Program-made: the position numbers and the translations under genes | Source: JAMXLO01 sp963799415 | GTDB lineage: Bacteria > Pseudomonadota > Alphaproteobacteria > Acetobacterales > Acetobacteraceae | Assembly (NCBI GenBank): GCA_963799415.1 | Contig: CAWCXI010000016.1 | Location: forward strand, 34,231 to 98,230 | Length of the DNA stretch: 64,000 nucleotides | Direction of reading: 5' to 3' | Shown: positions 11,594 to 19,601 of the stretch, in pieces | Layout: every line of letters begins with the position of its first letter | Numbering within the stretch: position 1 is the stretch's first letter | Notes under the pieces: model-generated | Databases searched by the model: none | Told to the model about the DNA's origin: nothing | What the model saw: only the letters and a program-made list of their open reading frames with translations

Positions 11594-12886
11594 ATGTTGC
11601 AGGACAAGGACCGCATCTTCACCAACCTCTACGGTCTGCACGATCCGCTTCTGAAGGGAGCGCGCATCCGCGGCGACTGGGACAATACAAAGGCGATTCT
11701 CGAGAAAGGTCGCGACGCGATCGTTGAGGAGGTGAAGGCCTCGGGCTTGCGTGGACGCGGCGGCGCCGGATTCCCGACCGGGCTCAAATGGTCGTTCATG
11801 CCGAAGCAGTCCGACCGACCTTGCTATCTGATAGTGAACGCGGACGAAAGCGAGCCAGGTACCTGCAAGGATCGAGACATCATCCGCCACGATCCGCACA
11901 AACTGGTCGAAGGCTGTCTGGTCGCCGGCTTCGCGATGGGCGCGTGCGCCGCGTACATCTACATCCGCGGTGAGTTCGCCAACGAAGCGAAGGTGCTGCA
12001 GGCAGCGATCGACGAAGCTTACGCGGCGGGGCTGATCGGCAAGAACGCGTGCGGCTCCGGCTATGCGTTCGACGTGTTCCTGCACCGTGGCGCGGGCGCC
12101 TATATCTGCGGCGAGGAAACCGGCCTGCTGGAAAGCCTGGAAGGCAAGAAGGGTCTGCCTCGGCTGAAGCCGCCATTTCCAGCGGCGGTCGGGCTGTATG
12201 GTTGCCCATCGACAGTGAACAACGTCGAAAGCATCGCGGTTGCGCCGACGATCATGCGGCGTGGTGCGGCTTGGTTCAATTCGCTGGGGCGGCCGAAGAA
12301 CTCGGGTCAAAAAGTGTTCTGCATCTCCGGCCACGTGAACAAGCCATGCAATGTCGAGGAAGAGCTTGGCATCCCGTTGCACGAATTGATCGACAGGTAT
12401 GCTGGCGGCGTGCGTGGTGGGTGGGACAATCTGCTGGCGGTGATCCCCGGCGGTGCCTCTGTGCCGGTGATACCGAAAAGCGTTTGCGATGATGTGCTGA
12501 TGGACTTCGACTCGCTGCGCGATGCGAAGAGCGGACTTGGCACCGCGGCCGTGATCGTGATGGACAAGTCCACCGACATCATCAAGGCGATCGCGCGGCT
12601 GTCGAAGTTCTACATGCACGAAAGCTGCGGCCAGTGCACGCCATGCCGCGAGGGTACCGGGTGGATGTGGCGCGTCATGACACGGATGGTAGAGGGCAGG
12701 GCAGAGATCCCCGAGATCGACACGCTTGATCAGGTCACACGCCAGATCGAAGGCCACACCATCTGCGCACTCGGCGACGCCGCGGCATGGCCGATCCAGG
12801 GACTGATCCGCCACTTCCGCCCGGTGATGGAGCAGCGCATCGCGGCCTACAAGGCGCGCACGCCGATGCGGATGGCAGCCGAATGA
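11594..12886 (+). CDS. nuoF: NADH-quinone oxidoreductase subunit F
   Basis: A 430-residue subunit binding NADH, FMN and cluster N3. The glycine-rich NADH/FMN segments are GLRGRGGAGFPTGLKW and GAGAYICGEETGLLES, and the [4Fe-4S] ligands are in ESCGQCTPCREGT plus a later Cys in HTICALGDAAA. I prefer ATG 11594 (MLQDKDRIFTNLYG); an in-frame ATG at 11576 lies within nuoE. A palindromic repeat separates it from nuoG. Confidence 0.96.
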   Translation: MLQDKDRIFTNLYGLHDPLLKGARIRGDWDNTKAILEKGRDAIVEEVKASGLRGRGGAGFPTGLKWSFMPKQSDRPCYLIVNADESEPGTCKDRDIIRHDPHKLVEGCLVAGFAMGACAAYIYIRGEFANEAKVLQAAIDEAYAAGLIGKNACGSGYAFDVFLHRGAGAYICGEETGLLESLEGKKGLPRLKPPFPAAVGLYGCPSTVNNVESIAVAPTIMRRGAAWFNSLGRPKNSGQKVFCISGHVNKPCNVEEELGIPLHELIDRYAGGVRGGWDNLLAVIPGGASVPVIPKSVCDDVLMDFDSLRDAKSGLGTAAVIVMDKSTDIIKAIARLSKFYMHESCGQCTPCREGTGWMWRVMTRMVEGRAEIPEIDTLDQVTRQIEGHTICALGDAAAWPIQGLIRHFRPVMEQRIAAYKARTPMRMAAE

Positions 12887-12890
12887 CAAT

Positions 12891-12962
12891 GTCATTGCGA
12901 GGAGCGCAGCGACGAAGCAAGCCCCATCGGGGTGGAGATTGCTTCGCTACGCTCGCAATGAC
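12891..12962 (+). repeat. family A palindromic repeat between nuoF and nuoG
   Basis: Outer arms are GTCATTGCGAG (12891-12901) and CTCGCAATGAC (12952-12962), continuing inward as GAGCGCAGCGACGAAGCAA against TTGCTTCGCTACG. The centre is a second small hairpin CCCC-ATC-GGGG (12922-12932). The same ends recur at 39942/40072 and in half form at 48727-48766. It fills almost the whole gap and would form a large hairpin in the nuo mRNA. Confidence 0.8.
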
Positions 12963-12983
12963 GATGGTTTGGAACTTCTCATA

Positions 12984-15047
12984 ATGGCCAAAGTCACCGT
13001 CGACGGCATTGAGGTCGAAGTACCCAACGGCTCCTCTGTCCTGCAAGCCTGTGAGGCCGCGGGGAAAGAAATCCCGCGCTTCTGCTATCACGAACGCCTG
13101 TCGATCGCGGGCAACTGCCGCATGTGCCTGGTTGAAATCGAGAAGGCGCCACCGAAGCCGATTTCGTCCTGCACCTACCCGGTAGCCGATGGCATGGTGG
13201 TGCACACCGATTCACCGATGGTTCGCAACGGACGCCGCGGGGTGATGGAATTCCTGCTGATCAATCATCCGCTTGACTGCCCGATCTGCGATCAGGGCGG
13301 CGAGTGTGATCTGCAGGACCAGGCCATGGGCTACGGCATGGATCACTCGCGCTACGCCGAGAACAAGCGCGCGGTGAACGACAAGAATCTTGGCCCGCTG
13401 GTGAAGACGGTGATGACGCGCTGCATCCACTGCACGCGCTGCATCCGCTTCATCACCGAGGTCGCCGGCGTGCCTGACCTCGGTGCCACCTCGCGCGGTG
13501 AGCACATGGAAGTGGGGACCTATGTCGAGAAGGCACTGGGTTCCGAACTCTCCGGCAACATCATCGATCTCTGCCCGGTCGGTGCACTGACCTCCAAGCC
13601 CTATGCGTTCGTCGCGCGGTCTTGGGAGTTGTCGAAGGTCGACAGCATCGACGTGCTGGACGCGGTCGGCACCAACATCCGCATCGATGCGCGCGGCCCT
13701 GAAGTGCTGCGTATCCTACCACGCCTGAATGAGGACGTGAACGAGGAGTGGCTCGGTGACAAATCGCGCTTCGCGCTCGATGGCCTGCGGCGGCGTCGGC
13801 TGGATCGGCCATGGGTGCGGCGCAACGGCAAACTGATCGAGGCAAGCTGGTCTGAAGCCTTCGCTGCGATCGCGGAGAAGCTGCATGGTGTGAGCGGAGA
13901 TCGCATCGGTGCCGTCGCAGGCGACCTGTGCGACGTCGAAAGCATGTTGGCGCTGAAAGACCTCATGACGGCGCTCGGCTCGGCCAATCTCGATTGCCGT
14001 CAGGATGGTGCCCGCCTCGATGCGACGCGCCGCGACTTCTACACGTTCAACACCTCGATCGCCGGCATCGAGGATGCAGACGCTATCCTGATGATTGGCA
14101 CCAATCCGCGCCGCGAAGCGCCGGTGCTGAACGCGCGTATCCGCAAGCGGTGGCTGACCGGCAATATTCCGATCGGCCTGATCGGCAGCGAGACGGATCT
14201 GACGTACCGGGTGCACGAACTTGGCACGGCGCCCAGCGTGCTGACCGCACTCCATGATGGTTCACACGACTTCACGAAAGCCCTGCGTGACGCGAAAAAG
14301 CCAATGATCATCGTCGGTCAGGCCGCATTGGCACGCCCTGATGGATCGGCGGTGCTCGCCGCGTCGTGGCGGTTGGCGGCGTCGGTAGGTGCACTCACGC
14401 CCGATTGGCACGGCTTCAACGTGCTGCACACGGCCGCCGCGCGTATCGGCGCACTTGATCTGGGGTTTGTGCCCGGTACCAACGGTAAGTCGCTGGCGCG
14501 GATGCTGGATGGTGGTGTCGATGTTCTGTGGCTGCTCGGCGCCGACGAACTCGACACGGCCCGCATCGGCACCAATACGTTCGTTGTGTATCAGGGCCAT
14601 CACGGCGACGCCGGTGCTTCGCGTGCCGACGTCATACTGCCGGGTGCCGCCTACACGGAAAAATCCGGCACCTACGTCAACACCGAAGGTCGCGTTCAGC
14701 GCGGCTTGCTCGCCGTCTATCCGCCAGGCGAGGCACGCGAGGACTGGAAGATCGTGCGCGCGTTCAGTGAAATGGTCGACCGCACGCTGCCATACGACAC
14801 GCTCGACGCGCTGCGTGCGCGGCTCGAACAGTTGAACCCGGTATTCGGCCGCATCGGCTTCCTGCCACGCTTCGGCTGCTCCGATCAGGGCGGCCCTGCC
14901 GGCGATCCCGCCGCGCTGTCCGATGCACCCTTCGTGCCGGCGATCGCCAACTACTACCAGACCGATCCGATCAGCCGCGCCAGCCCAACGATGGCGTCCT
15001 GCACTGCCACCTTCGCTGCCACGCCGCTGGTTGCGGCTGCGGAGTAG
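12984..15047 (+). CDS. nuoG: NADH-quinone oxidoreductase subunit G
   Basis: A 687-residue, 75-kDa-type subunit. The N-terminal ferredoxin-like part carries CYHERLSIAGNCRMCLVE, then the His/Cys ligand region DCPICDQGGECDLQD, then TRCIHCTRCIRF for the [4Fe-4S] clusters. A degenerate molybdopterin-oxidoreductase-like domain makes up the rest. ATG 12984 gives MAKVTVDGIEVEVPNG, matching the family; the upstream in-frame codons come from the repeat element. It overlaps nothing and nuoH follows four bases later. Confidence 0.96.
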   Translation: MAKVTVDGIEVEVPNGSSVLQACEAAGKEIPRFCYHERLSIAGNCRMCLVEIEKAPPKPISSCTYPVADGMVVHTDSPMVRNGRRGVMEFLLINHPLDCPICDQGGECDLQDQAMGYGMDHSRYAENKRAVNDKNLGPLVKTVMTRCIHCTRCIRFITEVAGVPDLGATSRGEHMEVGTYVEKALGSELSGNIIDLCPVGALTSKPYAFVARSWELSKVDSIDVLDAVGTNIRIDARGPEVLRILPRLNEDVNEEWLGDKSRFALDGLRRRRLDRPWVRRNGKLIEASWSEAFAAIAEKLHGVSGDRIGAVAGDLCDVESMLALKDLMTALGSANLDCRQDGARLDATRRDFYTFNTSIAGIEDADAILMIGTNPRREAPVLNARIRKRWLTGNIPIGLIGSETDLTYRVHELGTAPSVLTALHDGSHDFTKALRDAKKPMIIVGQAALARPDGSAVLAASWRLAASVGALTPDWHGFNVLHTAAARIGALDLGFVPGTNGKSLARMLDGGVDVLWLLGADELDTARIGTNTFVVYQGHHGDAGASRADVILPGAAYTEKSGTYVNTEGRVQRGLLAVYPPGEAREDWKIVRAFSEMVDRTLPYDTLDALRARLEQLNPVFGRIGFLPRFGCSDQGGPAGDPAALSDAPFVPAIANYYQTDPISRASPTMASCTATFAATPLVAAAE

Positions 15048-15051
15048 CGCG

Positions 15052-16068
15052 ATGCGATCCTTCTTCTACGATACCGACATCGGCCTGGTCATCCTGACAT
15101 TCGCCGAGTCACTCGCGCTGCTGGTGCCGCTGCTGATCGGCGTCGCGTATCTGACCTACGCCGAACGCAAGGTCCTGGCCGCGATGCAGCTGCGCAAGGG
15201 ACCGAACGTGGTCGGCCCGTTCGGGTTGCTGCAACCGTTTGCCGACGCGCTGAAGATGATCATGAAGGAGACGATCATCCCGGCCGGCTCCAACCGGTTA
15301 CTGTTTCTCATGGCGCCGATGCTGACCTTCAGCCTCGCGATGATAGCCTGGGCAGTGATCCCGGTGAATAAAGGCTGGGCGATCGCCGACATCAACGTTG
15401 GCATCCTCTATTTGTTCGCGATCAGCTCGCTTGGCGTCTACGGCATCATCATCGCCGGCTGGGCGTCCAATTCGAAATACGCCTTCCTGGGCGCGATGCG
15501 CAGCGCGGCGCAGATGGTGAGCTACGAAGTCTCGATGGGCTTTGTCATGGTCTCGGTGCTGCTCTGCGTCGGCAGCCTGAACCTGACGGACATCGTGCTG
15601 GCACAGCACAAGGTGTGGTTCTGCCTGCCGCTGTTTCCGATGTTCATCGTGTTCTTCATCTCGTGCCTGGCGGAAACCAACCGCTCGCCATTCGACCTGC
15701 CCGAAGGCGAGAGCGAAATCGTCGCCGGTTTCTTCGTCGAATACAGCGCCATGGCCTTCGCATTATTCTTCCTCGGCGAATACGCCAACATGATCCTGAT
15801 GAGCGGAATGACCACCATCCTGTTTCTCGGCGGCTGGCTGGCGCCGTTCGGCGTGGTGCCATTCACCTGGATACCCGGTCCGATCTGGTTCATCCTCAAG
15901 GTCTGCTTCTGCCTGTTCGTGTTCCTATGGGTGCGCGCGACCTTCCCGCGCTATCGCTACGATCAGCTCATGCGCCTCGGTTGGAAGGTGTTTCTGCCGC
16001 TGTCACTGATCTGGCTGACACTGACCGCCGGAGCGCTGATGCTGTTTGGGTGGCTGCCCAATGCATGA
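15052..16068 (+). CDS. nuoH: NADH-quinone oxidoreductase subunit H
   Basis: A 338-residue membrane subunit joining the quinone site to the proton-pumping arm. About eight hydrophobic segments are visible. The conserved AERKVLAAMQLRKGPN and GPFGLLQPFADALKM segments are near the N-terminus, and the acidic loop AETNRSPFDLPEGESEIV is in the middle. ATG 15052 was chosen over an upstream open frame that lies inside nuoG. Confidence 0.96.
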   Translation: MRSFFYDTDIGLVILTFAESLALLVPLLIGVAYLTYAERKVLAAMQLRKGPNVVGPFGLLQPFADALKMIMKETIIPAGSNRLLFLMAPMLTFSLAMIAWAVIPVNKGWAIADINVGILYLFAISSLGVYGIIIAGWASNSKYAFLGAMRSAAQMVSYEVSMGFVMVSVLLCVGSLNLTDIVLAQHKVWFCLPLFPMFIVFFISCLAETNRSPFDLPEGESEIVAGFFVEYSAMAFALFFLGEYANMILMSGMTTILFLGGWLAPFGVVPFTWIPGPIWFILKVCFCLFVFLWVRATFPRYRYDQLMRLGWKVFLPLSLIWLTLTAGALMLFGWLPNA

Positions 16069-16081
16069 AGGACTTTGCTGA

Positions 16082-16570
16082 ATGGCGTTCCTCGACCGCA
16101 CCGCACGCAGCATGCTGCTGGGCGAACTCGTCGCCGGGCTCGGGCTGACACTGCGTTACTTCTTCAAGCCCAAGGCAACGATCAACTACCCGTACGAAAA
16201 GGGCCCCATCAGCCCGCGCTTCAAGGGGGAGCATGCGCTGCGCCGTTACCCCAACGGCGAGGAACGCTGCATCGCCTGCAAGCTGTGCGAGGCGATTTGT
16301 CCCGCCCAGGCGATCACCATCGAGGCCGAGCCGCGCGAGGATGGCTCCCGCCGCACCACGCGCTATGACATCGACATGACCAAATGCATCTACTGCGGGC
16401 TGTGCGAGGAAGCCTGCCCGGTCGATGCCATCGTCGAAGGCCCGAACTTCGAGTTCGCCGCCGAAACGCGCGAGGAGCTGCTCTACGACAAACAGAAGCT
16501 GCTGGACAACGGCGACCGATGGGAGCCGGAGCTCGCGCGGCGGCTGGAACTGGACGCGCCCTATCGATGA
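16082..16570 (+). CDS. nuoI: NADH-quinone oxidoreductase subunit I
   Basis: A 162-residue, 23-kDa-type subunit with two [4Fe-4S] clusters (N6a and N6b). The ligand runs are CIACKLCEAICPAQ and CIYCGLCEEACPVD. The N-terminal amphipathic stretch and NYPYEKGPISPRFKGEH are typical. It overlaps nuoJ at an ATGA. Confidence 0.97.
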   Translation: MAFLDRTARSMLLGELVAGLGLTLRYFFKPKATINYPYEKGPISPRFKGEHALRRYPNGEERCIACKLCEAICPAQAITIEAEPREDGSRRTTRYDIDMTKCIYCGLCEEACPVDAIVEGPNFEFAAETREELLYDKQKLLDNGDRWEPELARRLELDAPYR

Positions 16571-17241
16571 TCGCCACCATCGCCTTCTATGTCTTCTCGA
16601 TTATCCTGCTTGCGTCTGCCGCGATGGTGGTGAGTTCGCGCAATCCCGTGCATTCGGTGCTGTTTCTGATCCTGTCGTTCTTCAACGCCGCGGCACTGTT
16701 CCTGATCGCAGGTGCCGAGTTCCTGGCGATGATCCTGCTCATCGTCTATGTCGGCGCAGTCGCCGTGCTGTTCCTGTTCGTGGTGATGATGCTGGACATC
16801 GACTTCGCCGAACTGCGCGGCGGGTTCCAGCGCTATCTGCCGGTCGGCGCCACGGTTGGCGCGGTGCTGTTCATCGAACTGGTGCTGGTGCTGAGCGGTT
16901 GGAAATTTGCCCCCGATGCAGCCACGCTGCGTTTGTCTCCGGCATCCGCGCAGGTCAGCAACACAGCAGCACTCGGGCGAGTGCTGTACACGGACTATGT
17001 GTTCCTGTTCCAGGCCGCCGGCCTGCTGCTGCTGGTGGCGATGATCGGCGCAATCGTGCTGACCTTGCGCGACCGCAAGACCTCGCGCCACCAGAGTATC
17101 CGTTCGCAGACCGAACGCACGGTGGCAGAGACGCTGGAGATGGTCACCGTGTCGCTAGGTGCAGGTGTGAAGGAGACCGGTATATATCGCCCGAAGGTTG
17201 CCGAACCGGAGCCTGTCGAGGAAGCGCCTCATGGGCACTGA
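16567..17241 (+). CDS. nuoJ: NADH-quinone oxidoreductase subunit J
   Basis: A 224-residue membrane subunit with five hydrophobic segments. It has the conserved SSRNPVHSVLFLILSF start region and the VYVGAVAVLFLFVVMML helix that holds the pi-bulge. A hydrophilic C-terminal tail of about 50 residues extends past the last helix. The ATG at 16567 overlaps the nuoI stop; the end overlaps nuoK by 11 bases. Confidence 0.94.
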   Translation: MIATIAFYVFSIILLASAAMVVSSRNPVHSVLFLILSFFNAAALFLIAGAEFLAMILLIVYVGAVAVLFLFVVMMLDIDFAELRGGFQRYLPVGATVGAVLFIELVLVLSGWKFAPDAATLRLSPASAQVSNTAALGRVLYTDYVFLFQAAGLLLLVAMIGAIVLTLRDRKTSRHQSIRSQTERTVAETLEMVTVSLGAGVKETGIYRPKVAEPEPVEEAPHGH

Positions 17242-17545
17242 AGTCACTCTCGGCCACTTCCTGGTGGTGTCCGCCATCCTGCTCGTGCTGGGCATCTTCG
17301 GTATCTTCCTCAACCGCAAGAACGTCATCATCATCCTGATGTCGATCGAGCTGATCCTGCTCGCGGTCAACCTGAACCTGGTGGCGTTCTCGGCGGCGCT
17401 CGGCGATCTGGTAGGGCAGGTGTTCGCGATGTTCGTGCTCACCGTCGCTGCCGCCGAAGCGGCGATCGGCTTGGCGATCGTTGTCATCTACTTCCGCAAC
17501 CGCGGCTCGATCCAGGTTGAGGACGTGAACCTGATGAAGGGCTGA
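17231..17545 (+). CDS. nuoK: NADH-quinone oxidoreductase subunit K
   Basis: A 104-residue subunit with three membrane segments related to MrpC. The conserved SIELILLAVNLNLVAFS helix with its membrane-embedded Glu and the AAAEAAIGLAIVV helix with a second Glu are both present. The start at 17231 lies inside nuoJ and gives MGTEVTLGHFLVVSAIL, the usual N-terminus. A repeat element separates it from nuoL. Confidence 0.95.
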   Translation: MGTEVTLGHFLVVSAILLVLGIFGIFLNRKNVIIILMSIELILLAVNLNLVAFSAALGDLVGQVFAMFVLTVAAAEAAIGLAIVVIYFRNRGSIQVEDVNLMKG

Positions 17546-17564
17546 ACGTGGTCATGACGCAAAT

Positions 17565-17656
17565 CCTCCCCCTCCCCTTGCGGGAGGGGGTCGGGGGGAG
17601 GGGGCTGTGCCACGCCCTCCAACCCCTCTCCCCAATCCTCTCCCGCAAGGGGAGGC
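17565..17656 (+). repeat. family C inverted repeat (CTCCCGCAAGGGGAGG type)
   Basis: Two arms, CCTCCCCTTGCGGGAG near 17569-17585 and CTCTCCCGCAAGGGGAGG ending near 17655, face each other across G-rich and C-rich spacers. The pattern recurs in half form after lolD at 29499-29531. This copy makes up most of the gap between nuoK and nuoL and ends about 15 bases before the nuoL start. Confidence 0.7.
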
Positions 17657-17669
17657 GGAGCAGTACGCC

Positions 17670-19601
17670 ATGATCTACGCCGTCGCGGTCTTCGCGCCTT
17701 TGTTTGGCGCCTTGGTCTCCGGCCTGCTCGGCCGCTCCATCGGAGACCGCGCTGCCATAGCGGTGTCCATCCTGTGCATGTTGGTCGCTGCGGCGCTTGG
17801 ACCGCTTGCCTGCTTCCAACTGGTCGGTGGCAACGCCGATCCGGGCACCGTCTCTCTCGGCACCTGGGTCGAGGCCGGACGTTTCCACGTCACATGGGCG
17901 CTGCGCTACGACACGCTGTCAGCCGCGATGGTCGCAATGGTGACCTTCGTCGCCATGCTGATCCACGTCTACTCGATCGGCTACCTGGCGCACGATGCGT
18001 ACCCGCGTTATCGCTTCTTCGCCTACCTGGGGCTGTTCACCTTCTCCATGCTGATGCTGGTCACGGCGGACAATCTGCTCCAGCTATTCTTTGGCTGGGA
18101 AGGCGTCGGCCTCTGCTCGTACCTGCTGATCGGCTACTGGTACGACCGCCCCGCCGCCAACGCCGCCGCGATCAAGGCCTTCATTGTCAACCGCATCGGC
18201 GACCTTGCCTTCGCGGTCGGTGTCGCGATGGTGTTCCTGAAATTCGGCTCGATCGAATTCTCCACCATCTTCCCCGCCATTGCGCAGCACCAGGCTGACA
18301 CCTATTCGGTACTTGGCGGCACATTCCCTGCCCTCGAGGTTATTGGTGTGCTGCTGTTCATCGGGGCGATGGGCAAGTCGGCGCAGATCGGCCTGCACGT
18401 CTGGCTGCCCGATGCGATGGAAGGCCCCACTCCGGTCTCCGCGCTGATCCACGCCGCGACCATGGTTACCGCCGGTGTGTTCCTGATCGCGCGCATGTCA
18501 CCACTCTATGAGTTCGCGCCGTTCGCGCTCGGCATGGTCACCCTCGTCGGCGCCACAACGGCGCTGTTTGCGGCGACCATCGGCTGCGTGCAGACCGACA
18601 TCAAGCGTGTGATCGCCTACTCCACCTGCTCGCAGCTCGGCTACATGTTCACTGCCGCCGGCGTCGGCGCGTTCCAGGTTTCGATTTTCCACCTGATGAC
18701 GCACGCCTTCTTCAAGGCGCTGCTGTTCCTGAGCGCGGGTTCGGTGATCCACGCCATGTCCGACGAGCAGGACATGCGCAAGATGGGAGGTCTGTGGCGA
18801 CTGATCCCCTGGACATGCGCGGTGATGTGGATCGGCAGCCTGGCGCTCTCGGGGATCCCGCCCTTTGCCGGCTACTATTCGAAGGACGCGATCATCGCCG
18901 CAGCCTATGCATCTGGTACCGGCATTGGCATGTACGGCTTCATCTGCACCGTGCTGGCGGCGTTTCTCACGGCGTTCTACTCGTGGCGGCTGCTGATCAT
19001 GACATTCTACGGCAAGTCACGCGCCGACCATCACGTGCTGGAGCATGTGCACGAAAGTCCGCCCGTGATGATCGTGCCGTTGTTGGTCCTGGCCCTCGGC
19101 GCCGTGATCGCCGGCAAGCTGCTCGATCCGTGGTTCATCGGCGAAGGCTGGCAAGCATTCTGGAACGGCAGCATTTACAATGCCCCCGACAATCATGTGC
19201 TTGCCGCGCTCGACCACATCCCGGCGTGGGCCGAGATGGCGCCTCTCGTCCTGGGGCTGGCGGGCATTGCGCTGGCGTACATCATGTACATGGCCTTCCC
19301 GCTGTTACCGATGCAACTGGCCACCACGTTCCACGGCATCTATCTGTTCCTGCTGAACAAGTGGTATTTCGACGAACTGTATGACGCGATCTTCGTGCAG
19401 CCGATGATCCGGCTGTCGCGGGCGTTGTGGCAGACTGGCGATGCCACGCTGATTGACGGGGTGCCCAACGGTCTCGCCGAACTCGCGGTCGATGGCTCGC
19501 GCCAGGCGGTGAAGATCCAGACCGGCTCGCTCGCCGTCTATGCATTCGTCATGCTTATCGGCGTCGTGCTGCTGGTCGGCATCTTCCTGGTGTCGCGATG
19601 A
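17670..19601 (+). CDS. nuoL: NADH-quinone oxidoreductase subunit L
   Basis: A 643-residue antiporter-like subunit, the distal proton pump of complex I. The family core with WEGVGLCSYLLIGYWY, the Lys-bearing GAMGKSAQIGLHVWLPDAM helix and the VLLFI and HAATMVTAGVFL segments is intact. A long C-terminal lateral-helix region follows. ATG 17670 gives MIYAVAVFAPLFGALV; upstream in-frame codons come from the repeat. It overlaps nuoM by four bases. Confidence 0.96.
   Translation: MIYAVAVFAPLFGALVSGLLGRSIGDRAAIAVSILCMLVAAALGPLACFQLVGGNADPGTVSLGTWVEAGRFHVTWALRYDTLSAAMVAMVTFVAMLIHVYSIGYLAHDAYPRYRFFAYLGLFTFSMLMLVTADNLLQLFFGWEGVGLCSYLLIGYWYDRPAANAAAIKAFIVNRIGDLAFAVGVAMVFLKFGSIEFSTIFPAIAQHQADTYSVLGGTFPALEVIGVLLFIGAMGKSAQIGLHVWLPDAMEGPTPVSALIHAATMVTAGVFLIARMSPLYEFAPFALGMVTLVGATTALFAATIGCVQTDIKRVIAYSTCSQLGYMFTAAGVGAFQVSIFHLMTHAFFKALLFLSAGSVIHAMSDEQDMRKMGGLWRLIPWTCAVMWIGSLALSGIPPFAGYYSKDAIIAAAYASGTGIGMYGFICTVLAAFLTAFYSWRLLIMTFYGKSRADHHVLEHVHESPPVMIVPLLVLALGAVIAGKLLDPWFIGEGWQAFWNGSIYNAPDNHVLAALDHIPAWAEMAPLVLGLAGIALAYIMYMAFPLLPMQLATTFHGIYLFLLNKWYFDELYDAIFVQPMIRLSRALWQTGDATLIDGVPNGLAELAVDGSRQAVKIQTGSLAVYAFVMLIGVVLLVGIFLVSR

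Noticed and set aside
12891..12962. Possible CRISPR unit or attachment site
   Set aside because: There is one palindromic unit, no regular spacer series and no cas genes or integrase nearby.
17565..17656. Transcription terminator splitting the nuo operon
   Set aside because: The inverted repeat is long but has no T-tract, and nuoL-N must be made with nuoA-K; a dispersed repeat explains it better.
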